A stretch of DNA of 64,000 nucleotides from Desulfitobacterium dehalogenans ATCC 51507 (GCF_000243155.2 NC_018017.1:1798001-1862000), one strand, 5' to 3'. Numbered from the stretch's first letter, positions 9,698 through 18,730 are shown. Numbers and translations: made by a program. Notes: generated by a model from the sequence alone, not told the origin.

Positions 9698-10007
9698 CTT
9701 CTCTTCTCCTTTTTTATTCCTTTTTCTTCTTAGGGATTTCGGTGTATTTTGTATCCCAAATGTATTTTAACATCCTCATAAAAATTTACAACTATTCAAT
9801 TTTGGAAAGTTCTATATAAATTTCTTATCAAGGAGAATTTGTATTATTAAATGTTTAAAAGAAGAAATACAAAAGAAAAGAAAGAAGGCGGAGGTATCGC
9901 CATGGATACCTCCAGCCTTCTTTAGGGTGCAGACTTTTCAGCAGTTTGAACTGCATTACGTATGGTTTAAAAAGATGATGGTTTAACCAATCTCACTTAA
10001 TTGAAGA
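9698..10007. other. Intergenic region holding the nup promoter and ferritin terminator
   Basis: This 310-bp gap lies between two minus-strand genes. The AT-rich part near 9700-9860 should hold the nup promoter and leader; no purine or other riboswitch fold is recognisable there. The ferritin terminator occupies 9884-9920. Confidence 0.6.
9870..9920 (-). terminator. Ferritin gene terminator
   Basis: On the minus strand the arms GAAGGCTGGAGGTATC and GATACCTCCGCCTTC (9884-9920, with one bulge) are followed by a pyrimidine-rich TTTC repeat. It lies about 90 bp after the ferritin stop. Confidence 0.85.
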
Positions 10008-10520
10008 TTAAAGTACCAGAGAAGGTGCTGAATAGACCCGGGCTCCCAGCTCCTGGTTCAGCATATAGAGACTTTTTGGATCTTGACCAAAAAGTTCGAA
10101 CTTGCTGATAAGATCGGTGGAGGTTTTCTCTTCTTCACCTTGCTCCTTGACGAACCAATCTAAAAATTGCATGGTGCGGAAGTCTTTTTTCTCATATGCT
10201 GCAGCGTAAATAGTGTTTATGGAAGCCGTCACCATTTGCTCGTGCTTCAAGGCGGCAAGAAGGGGAGCTTTAAAATCTTCATAAGTAAGGTCGGGAGCAG
10301 CTATGGCATCAAGGGTAACTTTTTCATCATTGTTGAGAAGATAGGTCCGGAGGAGCATGGCATGGTCTCTTTCTTCCTGGGCTTGGATATAAAACCAATT
10401 TTCAAAGCCATCTAAACCATTGTCAGAATAATAATTGGCCATATCCAAATAGAGATAAGCCGAATAAAGTTCCTTGTTGATTTGTTCGTTGAGCAATAAA
10501 GCTACTTCACGGTCGAGCAT
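10008..10520 (-). CDS. Non-haem ferritin
   Basis: A 170-residue ferritin of the FtnA type, which oxidises Fe(II) and stores ferric iron inside a 24-subunit shell in the cytoplasm. The di-iron ferroxidase ligands are visible: Glu in NKELYSAYLYL (about 17), QAQEERDHA with Glu and His (about 48-54), a mid-helix Glu near 95, and KEQGEEE (about 126-132). GAAGGAG precedes the ATG. Length and the single four-helix bundle match the family. It is transcribed alone between its own terminator and a divergent promoter shared with the TVP38 gene. Confidence 0.93.
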   Translation of the reverse strand: MLDREVALLLNEQINKELYSAYLYLDMANYYSDNGLDGFENWFYIQAQEERDHAMLLRTYLLNNDEKVTLDAIAAPDLTYEDFKAPLLAALKHEQMVTASINTIYAAAYEKKDFRTMQFLDWFVKEQGEEEKTSTDLISKFELFGQDPKSLYMLNQELGARVYSAPSLVL

Positions 10521-10749
10521 AAGTCATTCTCCTTCTTTTTTGTTTTATTATTGACCATAGTATAGCAGATTCTTGCCCCATACCCAAACAATCGCGATAT
10601 TTAATAATTAATAGAGGATAAATTACTTTTAATTTACAAAATAGTTTCCGGGTAAAATATAATGTCAAAATTTGATGTTTCCTGCAGACACTTTTTAACC
10701 TATTATGTTATCATTAGACTAAAAATTACATTCAAAGGAATTAGGAACT

Positions 10750-11553
10750 ATGAAGCAGAAGCTGAATCGAAAGTCTTCGTTTTTAATAACTTTGCTGCTA
10801 TTTGTCCTGGTTATTGGTCCTCTGCTCTATTGGAGCTGGCCCTACTTAACCCTTTTAAGCGACCCGGATCAAGTCCGCGAGATCATTATTCGATCAGGGA
10901 CCTGGGGGCCGCTGGTGTTTATTTTCTTACAGATTGTGCAGGTCTTGATTGCCCCCATACCCGGTCAGGTTATTGGGGTCATTGGCGGATTTTTATTTGG
11001 TCCCTTTCTGGGTTTGCTTTACACAATGCTGGGTGCCACCATTGGATTTACCTTAGTTTTTATTCTCTCCCGGAAATTAGGACGTCCCTTTGTGGAACGG
11101 TTTGTGGATAGGAAGAATATGGAGCGCTTTGACCATCTTTCAGAGGAAAAAGGAGCCTGGGTGTTCTTTTTTATTTTTCTCCTGCCCGCTTTTCCAGATG
11201 ATCTTATTGCATTTATTGCCGGACTAACGACGATTCCCATCCGGACCCTGGTTCTGATCTCTGTGGCAGGCCGGCTGCCGGGCTATGCCGTCTTAGCCTT
11301 TATGGGCAATGGATTGGCCTTGGAGAATCTGAACCCTGTAGTGGTTACGATTGCGGCATTAATTATTATCTTTGTCTTAGCATGGTGGAAGCGAGGGTGG
11401 TTACGGGAGTTTGTCGAGCACAGGAATCGAACTCAATTCATCAGTGAACAGTGGAATTTGCATTGGCAAAAGATCATTCTTTGGACCATTATTTTGGTTA
11501 TTATTTTTGTGATATTTTATTATGCCGCTACGGTTACCCCCATTCAACGCTAA
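10750..11553 (+). CDS. TVP38/TMEM64 (DedA-superfamily) membrane protein
   Basis: A 267-residue membrane protein with about six hydrophobic segments and the SNARE-associated/VTT domain (COG0398). The glycine-rich motif GQVIGVIGGFLFGPFLG and the FLLPAFPDDLIAFIAGL segment are typical; family members of the wider DedA superfamily take part in phospholipid transport across the membrane, but the role of this branch is not settled. A start ATG at 10750 follows AGGAA. It is divergent from ferritin and followed by the bacteriohemerythrin promoter. Confidence 0.85.
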   Translation: MKQKLNRKSSFLITLLLFVLVIGPLLYWSWPYLTLLSDPDQVREIIIRSGTWGPLVFIFLQIVQVLIAPIPGQVIGVIGGFLFGPFLGLLYTMLGATIGFTLVFILSRKLGRPFVERFVDRKNMERFDHLSEEKGAWVFFFIFLLPAFPDDLIAFIAGLTTIPIRTLVLISVAGRLPGYAVLAFMGNGLALENLNPVVVTIAALIIIFVLAWWKRGWLREFVEHRNRTQFISEQWNLHWQKIILWTIILVIIFVIFYYAATVTPIQR

Positions 11554-11556
11554 TAT

Positions 11557-11600
11557 AAAGAATAATTATTCTTTGGTAGGATTTTCACTTATGATATAAT
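11557..11600 (+). promoter_or_regulatory. Promoter with overlapping palindrome before bacteriohemerythrin
   Basis: A perfect 18-bp palindrome AAAGAATAATTATTCTTT (11557-11574) sits across the expected -35 position of a good -10 element TATAAT (11595-11600). The palindrome could be an operator; it resembles Fur/PerR-like AT-rich sites only loosely. Confidence 0.55.
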
Positions 11601-11649
11601 AGGAAGAACTACAGGAAGTGTTTGAGGAGAGAGTGAAAGGAGTCAATCT

Positions 11650-12069
11650 ATGATCTGGAAGGAAAAATACAAGGTCGGTGTTCCTGTTATCGACAGTCAA
11701 CATGAGGAGTTGTTTTCACGGGTAGCTAGCTTCGTGGAAACGCTGCGTTCCGACAAGCCATGGGAACAAAAGGTTGAAAAGGTCAATGAAACCCTCGAAT
11801 TTATGAAAAGCTATGTGGTTACTCATTTTGCCGATGAAGAGGCTTATCAATTGGAGATCGGATATCCTCATTTTGAAGAACATCAGATAATACATAAAAA
11901 TATGGTTGCTTATGTGGTTGCTGTATCCCAGGAGTACGAAAAGGAAGGCTTTAAAGAAGAGCTTATGCAGCAATTTGGGGGAAAACTTTTGGCATGGCTG
12001 ATCAACCATGTGGTAGCTTATGATCAGAAAATAGCCGAATATGCAAGAAGCAAGGAGGGTAAACAATGA
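11650..12069 (+). CDS. Bacteriohemerythrin
   Basis: A 139-residue single-domain hemerythrin that binds O2 at a di-iron site. The ligand pattern is visible in order: His in DSQHEELF, His and Glu in THFADEE, the two His of HFEEHQIIH, and His plus Asp in INHVVAYDQ. It may store or sense oxygen. The gene is preceded by AAAGGAG and overlaps the downstream cheX-like gene by ATGA, so the two proteins are made together; this suggests an oxygen-linked chemotaxis or stress role, which is inference. Confidence 0.94.
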   Translation: MIWKEKYKVGVPVIDSQHEELFSRVASFVETLRSDKPWEQKVEKVNETLEFMKSYVVTHFADEEAYQLEIGYPHFEEHQIIHKNMVAYVVAVSQEYEKEGFKEELMQQFGGKLLAWLINHVVAYDQKIAEYARSKEGKQ

Positions 12070-12524
12070 GCGCGAAAGACCTTCTGACCCCCTTTTCTAA
12101 TGCTGCCAGTCAAACCTTTAAGCTCTTACTGGATCTGGATGTATCTACTGATGTAAGTCAGCCCATAGAAAGCAGCGAGGAAGCTAAAGAAAAAGTTGAT
12201 ATTGTGATTGAGATTACAGGGGACCTTGCCGGAGAAGTGATGTACAGTTTTCCTAAGGATACCACCCTGGAAATGGTCAAAATGATGAGCGGGATGGAGT
12301 TTAATGAAATCGACGAATTTGTAAAATCCGCTCTAGGTGAAATTGCGAATATTATCAGCGGCAATGCCATGACCGGATTGTCCCAATCTCAAGTTATATG
12401 CGATATCCGTCCTCCGAAAATTCTTGAAGGAGGGGCCCTTCCCACGAAAGAAGGGTGTCCTATTTATCGAACCAAAGTTAAGACCTCGATTGGGGATGTG
12501 GAACTTAATTTCCGTACAGTTTAG
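12066..12524 (+). CDS. cheX: CheX-like chemotaxis phosphatase
   Basis: A 152-residue CheX/CheC-family protein. The diagnostic helix with Glu and Asn two turns apart is seen in SALGEIANIISGNA (about residues 87-100), which in CheX and FliY dephosphorylates CheY-P. Only one such helix is seen, as in CheX. It starts inside the stop codon of the bacteriohemerythrin gene and ends in front of a strong terminator. No other che genes are nearby, so the response-regulator partner must be elsewhere. Confidence 0.85.
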   Translation: MSAKDLLTPFSNAASQTFKLLLDLDVSTDVSQPIESSEEAKEKVDIVIEITGDLAGEVMYSFPKDTTLEMVKMMSGMEFNEIDEFVKSALGEIANIISGNAMTGLSQSQVICDIRPPKILEGGALPTKEGCPIYRTKVKTSIGDVELNFRTV

Positions 12525-12548
12525 GATGTAATTCATGTAAGTATTTCG

Positions 12549-12584
12549 GCCCTGGTTCATTTTAAATGAACAGGGCTTTTTTTA
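12549..12584 (+). terminator. Terminator of the hemerythrin-cheX operon
   Basis: Arms GCCCTGGTTCATTT and AAATGAACAGGGC form a stem with one bulge, followed by seven or more T. Confidence 0.92.
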
Positions 12585-12706
12585 TATTGAAAATAATTAT
12601 AAATGGCAATATAATTTAGACAAATTGTTTAGGATATCGCAAGATTCGGAACCCCGTGAAGAGGGGGGCAGAAAGAGCGAGAAGCAATAAATTGAAGGAG
12701 AAACCA

Positions 12707-14845
12707 ATGACCAACCATAGTTTGCTTTCAGTATTGTCTTTATTTGCTGTACTTGTTTATATGTCCTTTGGTATTTATACCTACAGACAAAGTCCTCAAT
12801 CCCGTATTCATCAATCCTTTCTCCTTTTATGTCTGAGCTATTCTGTTTGGTCTTTTGCTTATGCTTTTGCTTATATAGCCCAGGATGCCTGGACCTTTTC
12901 CTTTTGGAATAAGCTGGCCGCTCTAGGCTGGTGCAGTTTTAGCGCCTTGATTCTCTACCTTGTCCTGCTCATTACAGAAAACTCCCTTGTGAAACACAAT
13001 GGGGTTAAATTCGTGATCTTTTTACCTGGGCTTGTTTTCTATGTGCTTGCCGTCTTCTGCTTTGGCCCGAATCTGGAGACACCTGTCCAAGTGGCCAATT
13101 TTTTCTATGCCGGTGACTTTTTGTATAATTTCTCCTATTTGCTCATCGCCATTGTCCTCTTGTTTAAGTGGGGATATGCATCACCTCATATCCGGATTAA
13201 GAAACAATCCCGGATCCTCGTCATTACCAGCCTGATCCCATTTTTATTAAACCTGACGACCCAAACCATTTTACCTGCCCTGATCCAAATACACCTTCCC
13301 ACGATGGGACAACTCTACTCACTCATTATGATTTTTGGGGTTTTTATTGTGGTAACACGTTATCACTTTTTTAAACTTCCTGAGAGCGTTATTATGCAGG
13401 AGATTATGAATGAAACCCTGGATACGGTGATTGTAGCGGACCAGGAAGGCCGGATACGGAAGGTTTCCAGCCAGATGAGAGCCTTGCTTGGTTATGATGA
13501 AGATGAGGTTATGGACCATACCCTGGAATTTCTTTTTCGGAAGGCAGATCAAGGTAAATTTGACTTGAGCCAAATGAAAAACAGGGATCTTAAGTATACG
13601 GATATAGAAATAATCAAGAAGGACAAAAGTACTCTGCCCGTCAATGTAGTGTGCAAGCGGATTAAAGATAGAAAACTTCATGATGTCCTGGGCTTTGTAT
13701 TTATCGTTCAAGATAATCGCCTCGTTTACGAACTTAAGCGAAAGAATGAGGAGCTCTTCAGGGAGAAAGAAAGGTATAAATTAAGCTTACAATCTGTGAA
13801 GGAAAAGCAAGAGAAGATTGAATATTTAAGTTACCATGATCAACTTACAGGTCTGTATAATCGGAGATTTCTGGAAGAGGAGCTTAGCCGGATTGATTTT
13901 ACGCAAGACTTGCCCTTGACCATTACCATGGCGGATGTCAACGGGTTAAAGCTCGTCAATGATTCCTTTGGACACGCTTACGGTGACCGATTGATTCGTA
14001 AAGTGGCTGAGGTCATCCAAGAGGGCTGCCGTCAGGAGGATTTGGTGGCCAGAATTGGTGGGGATGAGTTCATTATTCTTATGCCCAGAACGAATGAGTT
14101 TGAGGCAAGAAGAGTGATTAAGGGTATTAAAGCTAAGGCTTTGCAGGAAAAGATCGGCGGCTTGGAATTGTCCGTCTCCTTCGGGTATGAAACCATGGAA
14201 AATCCCGAAATAAAGATTAATGAAATATTAAAAAAAGCCGAAGATTATATGTATAAAAATAAGCTGTCGGAAAGCCCCAGTGTCAGAAGCAAAACGATTG
14301 ATACTATCATTAAGACCTTGCATGAAAAGAACAAACGGGAAGAGCAGCATTCCCACCGGGTCTCTGAATTATGCAAAAGGACTGCCATCGAACTGGATTG
14401 TTCCAATGATGAAATTGAAGAACTTAAGACGGTGGGTCTCCTTCACGACATTGGAAAAATCGTCATCAGCGAAACAATCCTGAACAAACCGGATAAGCTC
14501 CGGGATGAAGAATGGGAAGAGATTAAGCGTCATCCGGAGATCGGTTACCGCTTGCTTTGTACCATTAAGGAAATGTCTGAGATGGCTGAGTACGTCCTGG
14601 CTCATCATGAAAGATGGGATGGAACAGGGTATCCTAAGGCCCTAAAGGGGAAAGAAATCCCCCTCCAGGCCAGAATTATTTCCATTGCGGATTCCTACGA
14701 TGCTATGATCAGTGAGAGAAGTTACCGCAAGGCTTTACCTGAAGAGGTAGCCGTAGCAGAATTGATGAAGAATGCAGGAACCCAGTTTGATCCGGAGATT
14801 GTGAAGGTTTTCGTTGAGAAAGTTCTGGGAAAAAAAGCTATCTAA
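12707..14845 (+). CDS. Membrane sensor with PAS, GGDEF and HD-GYP domains
   Basis: A 712-residue c-di-GMP enzyme. In order: seven or more N-terminal membrane helices (about 1-225, histidine-kinase 7TM type), a PAS domain (about 235-345), a short coiled coil, a GGDEF domain (about 380-530) with intact RIGGDEF and an RxxD inhibition site (RQED) five residues before it, and an HD-GYP domain (about 540-712) with HDIGK and HHERWDGTGYP. It should therefore be able both to make and to break c-di-GMP in response to a membrane signal. The ATG at 12707 has GAAGGAG 6 nt upstream and is preferred over an ATG at 12656. Confidence 0.92.
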   Translation: MTNHSLLSVLSLFAVLVYMSFGIYTYRQSPQSRIHQSFLLLCLSYSVWSFAYAFAYIAQDAWTFSFWNKLAALGWCSFSALILYLVLLITENSLVKHNGVKFVIFLPGLVFYVLAVFCFGPNLETPVQVANFFYAGDFLYNFSYLLIAIVLLFKWGYASPHIRIKKQSRILVITSLIPFLLNLTTQTILPALIQIHLPTMGQLYSLIMIFGVFIVVTRYHFFKLPESVIMQEIMNETLDTVIVADQEGRIRKVSSQMRALLGYDEDEVMDHTLEFLFRKADQGKFDLSQMKNRDLKYTDIEIIKKDKSTLPVNVVCKRIKDRKLHDVLGFVFIVQDNRLVYELKRKNEELFREKERYKLSLQSVKEKQEKIEYLSYHDQLTGLYNRRFLEEELSRIDFTQDLPLTITMADVNGLKLVNDSFGHAYGDRLIRKVAEVIQEGCRQEDLVARIGGDEFIILMPRTNEFEARRVIKGIKAKALQEKIGGLELSVSFGYETMENPEIKINEILKKAEDYMYKNKLSESPSVRSKTIDTIIKTLHEKNKREEQHSHRVSELCKRTAIELDCSNDEIEELKTVGLLHDIGKIVISETILNKPDKLRDEEWEEIKRHPEIGYRLLCTIKEMSEMAEYVLAHHERWDGTGYPKALKGKEIPLQARIISIADSYDAMISERSYRKALPEEVAVAELMKNAGTQFDPEIVKVFVEKVLGKKAI

Positions 14846-14878
14846 AATACTATGAAAACTTAACTAGGTGTGAGGATA

Positions 14879-15643
14879 ATGCTCGGAGCTGTCGTTGGCG
14901 ATATTATTGGCTCTGTCTATGAGTTTAACACTATAAAAAGCAAGGACTTCCCCTTGTTTTCTTCCCATTCTAGATTTACGGATGATACCGTATTGACCAT
15001 GGCCACGATCGATTCGCTTATCCATGGGATGCCTTTTGCGGAAGCTTATCGAGCATGGTTTAAGCGATACCCCCAGGCAGGATATGGGCGGAGTTTTAAA
15101 GAATGGGCGGAGTCCGGTCGGAATGAACCCTACTACAGCTGGGGCAATGGTTCCGCCATGAGAGTCAGCCCCATAGGCTTTTACTATAAAACGCTGGATG
15201 AAGTGCTGGAGAGGGCAAAGAAGAGTGCGGAAGTCACCCATAATCATCCCGAAGGAATCAAAGGAGCTCAGGCCACGGCAGCGGCTGTATTTCTCGCTAA
15301 GCGTAGAAAAACAAAGAGTGAGCTGAAAGAGACTATTGAACGGGAATTTAGCTATAACCTGAATGAACCTCTAGAGAAGATTAGGAATGGGTATACCTTT
15401 GATGTCTCTTGCCAGGGCAGTGTACCCCAGGCAATTCGGGCCTTCCTGGAGTCTGAGAACTTTGAAGATGCCATAAGGAATGCCATATCCATCGGTGGGG
15501 ACAGTGATACCATCGCTTGCATAACAGGAGCCTTAGCAGAAGCTTATTATGGTCATGTTCCTTATGAGATTAAAAAAGAGGCTATAACCTATCTGGATGA
15601 TCCGATAAATGCCTTATTGAGCAACTTTTATAGAGCCCTTTAA
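14879..15643 (+). CDS. ADP-ribosylglycohydrolase (DraG family)
   Basis: A 254-residue hydrolase of the ADP-ribosyl-glycohydrolase family, which removes ADP-ribose from proteins or small molecules using two Mg ions. Ligand motifs are clear: GDIIGS near the N-terminus, FTDDT (about residue 37) and GGDSDT near the C-terminus. No ADP-ribosyltransferase or nitrogenase regulation gene is near, so the substrate is unknown. GTG at 14870 is an alternative start; the ATG at 14879 gives the usual family N-terminus MLGAVVGDI. A terminator follows at 15657. Confidence 0.88.
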   Translation: MLGAVVGDIIGSVYEFNTIKSKDFPLFSSHSRFTDDTVLTMATIDSLIHGMPFAEAYRAWFKRYPQAGYGRSFKEWAESGRNEPYYSWGNGSAMRVSPIGFYYKTLDEVLERAKKSAEVTHNHPEGIKGAQATAAAVFLAKRRKTKSELKETIEREFSYNLNEPLEKIRNGYTFDVSCQGSVPQAIRAFLESENFEDAIRNAISIGGDSDTIACITGALAEAYYGHVPYEIKKEAITYLDDPINALLSNFYRAL

Positions 15644-15656
15644 TATGAGTCCAATA

Positions 15657-15687
15657 AACCATCCAGAATCAAGGGTGGTTTTTTTTT
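15657..15687 (+). terminator. Terminator after the ADP-ribosylglycohydrolase gene
   Basis: Arms AACCATCC and GGGTGGTT with an 8-nt loop, followed by a run of T. Confidence 0.9.
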
Positions 15688-15784
15688 ATAAAAATCTTGC
15701 CTATTTATATTCAGATAAGATAAAATTAATTGTTAACACCTAATGGTAAAAAATGTATAAAACTAGAAAATGGGGGAATGCATA

Positions 15785-16684
15785 TTGATTGAACAAGAAG
15801 CTGTAGGGCAAGTCTGTGTGCCAAGAAGTCATCAAAAGATGAAAATAAGAAGCCTCGTTAAGAGGGCATTTTTTATAAGCCTTGGAGCGGTTACTATGGC
15901 CTTTGGCCTAGAGGGGATATTGATTCCCAATCATATTATAGATGGCGGTGTTACAGGGGTCTCCATGATGCTGTCTCATTTAACCCCCATCAAGCTCGGG
16001 GTGTTTTTGTTTCTCCTCAATTTACCCTTTTTTTTCTTAGGGTATAAGCAAATCGGGAAGACCTTTGCCGTGAGTATGCTTTATGGGATTTTTATTTTGT
16101 CTCTTTCAACAGTCCTCATGCACGATTTGACCCCCGTAGTACATGATGAGCTTCTGGCTGTGGTTTTTGGCGGCCTTATGCTAGGCTTCGGGGTCGGCTT
16201 GGTCATCCGTAACGGCGGAGTTCTGGATGGGACGGAGACTTTGGCTATCCTTATAGAGAAAAAAGCTCCCTTCTCCGTAGGCGAGATTATCATGATCATT
16301 AATGTCATTATTTTCTCCGTAGCTGCCTTTATTTATGGCTTAGATAATGCCCTGTATTCTATGTTAACCTACTATATTGCCTTTAAGACCATTGATATCG
16401 TGGTTAAGGGCTTTGATGACATGAAGTCCATTTATATCATTAGTCAATGTAATCAAGTCATTGCAGAAACCATTATGCAGAGATTAGGCCGTGGGGTGAC
16501 TTATTTAAAAGGAGAGGGATCCTTCTCCGGAGACGAGAAGAATATTGTTTTTTGTGTTTTTACCCGGCTGGAAGAAGCTAAAATGAAAGATATTGTCAGA
16601 GAAATCGATCCTTCTGCCTTTCTGATTATCTCAGATGTTGGAGAAGTCAAGGGCGGACGGTTTAAGAAAAAGGATATACATTAG
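15785..16684 (+). CDS. YitT family membrane protein (DUF161-DUF2179)
   Basis: A 299-residue protein with five or six hydrophobic helices (about 20-210) and a C-terminal soluble DUF2179 domain (about 215-295). GVTGVSMML and the RNGGVLDGTETLAIL segment are typical of the YitT family, whose function is unknown. The TTG at 15785 follows GGGGGAA by 6-7 nt; the ATG at 15770 has no ribosome binding site. It stands alone between two terminators or promoters. Confidence 0.85.
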   Translation: MIEQEAVGQVCVPRSHQKMKIRSLVKRAFFISLGAVTMAFGLEGILIPNHIIDGGVTGVSMMLSHLTPIKLGVFLFLLNLPFFFLGYKQIGKTFAVSMLYGIFILSLSTVLMHDLTPVVHDELLAVVFGGLMLGFGVGLVIRNGGVLDGTETLAILIEKKAPFSVGEIIMIINVIIFSVAAFIYGLDNALYSMLTYYIAFKTIDIVVKGFDDMKSIYIISQCNQVIAETIMQRLGRGVTYLKGEGSFSGDEKNIVFCVFTRLEEAKMKDIVREIDPSAFLIISDVGEVKGGRFKKKDIH

Positions 16685-16796
16685 AACGCGATTCACTGTA
16701 TAATTAAGAGTGAATTTCATGGCGAAAAAGCCATACCGAATTTGTAACCAATACCGAAGGGTATTTCGATATATCCTGAAGTAAGGAGGGAAAATT

Positions 16797-17153
16797 ATGC
16801 AGTTTATATGTTATTCCAGATGTACGACTTGTCAAAAAGCACGGAAATGGTTAGAGGAAAAAGGCCTTTCCTTTGAAGTCCGCGATATCAAAGGAGAGAA
16901 TCCTACCTTTGAAGAGCTGCAAAAATGGTATGAACTTAGCGGGTTACCTCTAAAGCGTTTCTTTAACACCAGCGGTCAACAGTATAAGAGCTTAAATCTT
17001 AAGGATAAGCTTCCCATGATGACTGAAGAGGAGCAGTTAAAACTTCTGGCGACAGATGGAATGCTGGTGAAGCGCCCTCTTTTACTGGGGCAGGATTTTG
17101 TTCTGACAGGTTTTAAGGAATCTGAATGGGAAGAGAGATTAAACAAAGAATAA
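16797..17153 (+). CDS. ArsC/Spx-family thioredoxin-fold protein
   Basis: A 118-residue protein of the arsenate reductase/Spx/MgsR family. The N-terminal CTTC redox pair (about residues 9-12) and the late RPLLL motif are present; the CxxC form is shared with Spx and MgsR regulators, while classical ArsC has one catalytic Cys here. It could be a redox regulator of RNA polymerase or an enzyme of unknown substrate; sequence alone does not decide. AAGGAGG lies before the ATG. A strong terminator follows. Confidence 0.85.
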   Translation: MQFICYSRCTTCQKARKWLEEKGLSFEVRDIKGENPTFEELQKWYELSGLPLKRFFNTSGQQYKSLNLKDKLPMMTEEEQLKLLATDGMLVKRPLLLGQDFVLTGFKESEWEERLNKE

Positions 17154-17181
17154 GACAATTAAATACGGGTCGGTAATGACA

Positions 17182-17225
17182 AGCCCAGTATCCCAATTAA
17201 TGGGGGATACTGGGCTCTTTTTTTT
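17182..17225 (+). terminator. Terminator after the ArsC/Spx-like gene
   Basis: Arms AGCCCAGTATCCC and GGGATACTGGGCT close an apical loop and are followed by a T-run. Confidence 0.93.
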
Positions 17226-17288
17226 GCGCCGAGTATGAGCAAGAATTTATATGCTGATCCGGGTCAATTTAATGTCTTAAGTTATGTG

Positions 17289-17318
17289 TTGACAGCTCTT
17301 TGAGAGGAATGCTATTCT
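17289..17318 (+). promoter_or_regulatory. Candidate promoter of brnQ
   Basis: A consensus -35 TTGACA (17289-17294) is followed 18 bp later by TATTCT (17313-17318), about 65 bp before the brnQ start. No T-box or other riboswitch fold was recognised in the leader. Confidence 0.55.
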
Positions 17319-17382
17319 ATAATAGTTTGTTGAAAAAATATAAATATTAGAATTCATCAATACTACGATAAGGAGTCAAGAG

Positions 17383-18696
17383 ATGAAGCTTTCAAACAAG
17401 GACATTTTGATTACAGGATTCGCACTCTTAGCTATGTTTTTCGGGGCAGGTAACCTTATTTTTCCGCCTATGCTTGGTTTGCAAAGTGGAGATCAGCTTT
17501 CCTGGGCCCTGTTGGGCTTTATTGTAACGGGAGTCGGGCTTCCCTTTTTAGGAGTGACCGCGGTGGCTAAAGCCGGTGGGGATTTGGAATTGCTCGCTAA
17601 CCGGGTTCATCCTGCTTTCAGTAAAATTATCACGACTATTTCAGTTCTCTGTATTGGTCCCCTTTTGGCTATTCCAAGAACCGCTGCTACAACCTATGAA
17701 GTAGCTATCGCTCCTGTGACCCAATTCATTCATCCTCAGTTAGCGTTATTGCTGACATCTGTTGCTTTTTTCGCCATTACCTTATTTTTTGTCTTAAGGC
17801 CGACCCAAATCCTTGATAGCGTGGGGAAAATCCTTACCCCTTTCATGCTGATTTTTTTAGCTATTATCATTTATGTCGGAGTAACTCATCCTTTAGGCAC
17901 GATGGCTCAAAGCAGCTATATGAATCCATTTTCTCAAGGGTTTTTAGAAGGCTACAATACCATGGATGCTATCGCCTCGGTGATTTTTGGTATGATTATC
18001 GTTAAAGGCATCAAGGAGAAAGGTGTAAACGATAACAACCAAATAGCAAGAATCACCATCACAGCAGGAATGATTGCAGCAGCAGGTTTATGTTTCATCT
18101 ATGTTGGATTGGGATATATTGGAGCCACGACTGGAACCTTATTTACCGGGACTAATCATGGGCAGATGCTTATATTCATCAGCGAATCCTTATTAGGAGT
18201 CCCAGGCCGGACTATTATTGGTGTCGTTATGGCTTTAGCCTGTCTCACCACAGCTATTGGGCTGGTGGCCAGCTGCGGAGAGTATTTCAGCCGTTTAACC
18301 CATAACCGGGTGAGCTATAATACGGTAGCGATTATTACTACTTTTATCAGCTTTATTTTAGCGAACATGGGCTTAGCTAATATTTTAAGGGTTTCCGTAC
18401 CCTTGTTGGAATTCGTCTATCCGATCATTATTGTCCTGATTATGCTCGCACTGCTTCACAATCTCTATAAAGGTAAGAGAGCAGTTTATGTGTGGACAGT
18501 GGGAATCATCGTCTTCTATGTCACCCTGGACACCCTTTATGATTTAGGGACATCACTGGGGATTAATCTCGGCCTTATTCGGAAGGTCATGGATTTTCTG
18601 CCTTTCTATCACCTGGGTCTGGGATGGTTAATTCCCGCTGTACTCACCTTAGTTTTAACTATGGTTTTCACCGCCGGGAAATCCGCTAAGGCATAG
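17383..18696 (+). CDS. brnQ: Branched-chain amino acid:cation symporter (BrnQ, LIVCS family)
   Basis: A 437-residue membrane transporter with twelve hydrophobic helices. The N-terminal motif FFGAGNLIFPPMLG and the PRTAATTYEVAIAP segment are hallmarks of the BrnQ family, which imports leucine, isoleucine and valine with Na+ or H+. AAGGAG precedes the ATG. It is monocistronic with its own promoter and terminator. Immediately after the terminator lies repeat copy B in the same orientation. Confidence 0.93.
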   Translation: MKLSNKDILITGFALLAMFFGAGNLIFPPMLGLQSGDQLSWALLGFIVTGVGLPFLGVTAVAKAGGDLELLANRVHPAFSKIITTISVLCIGPLLAIPRTAATTYEVAIAPVTQFIHPQLALLLTSVAFFAITLFFVLRPTQILDSVGKILTPFMLIFLAIIIYVGVTHPLGTMAQSSYMNPFSQGFLEGYNTMDAIASVIFGMIIVKGIKEKGVNDNNQIARITITAGMIAAAGLCFIYVGLGYIGATTGTLFTGTNHGQMLIFISESLLGVPGRTIIGVVMALACLTTAIGLVASCGEYFSRLTHNRVSYNTVAIITTFISFILANMGLANILRVSVPLLEFVYPIIIVLIMLALLHNLYKGKRAVYVWTVGIIVFYVTLDTLYDLGTSLGINLGLIRKVMDFLPFYHLGLGWLIPAVLTLVLTMVFTAGKSAKA

Positions 18697-18730
18697 AAGG
18701 GCATTCCTATCAACAAGGAAATTCCGTAGT

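Noticed and set aside
9698-9870. A purine riboswitch before the nucleoside importer
   Set aside because: The leader is AT-rich and short and shows none of the conserved purine aptamer blocks.
12600-12706. A c-di-GMP riboswitch before the GGDEF/HD-GYP gene
   Set aside because: The leader has a few GC-rich stretches but lacks the GEMM-I or GEMM-II conserved segments.
17226-17382. A T-box or other leader before brnQ
   Set aside because: No T-box sequence or terminator-antiterminator pair is visible; only a promoter-like element was found.
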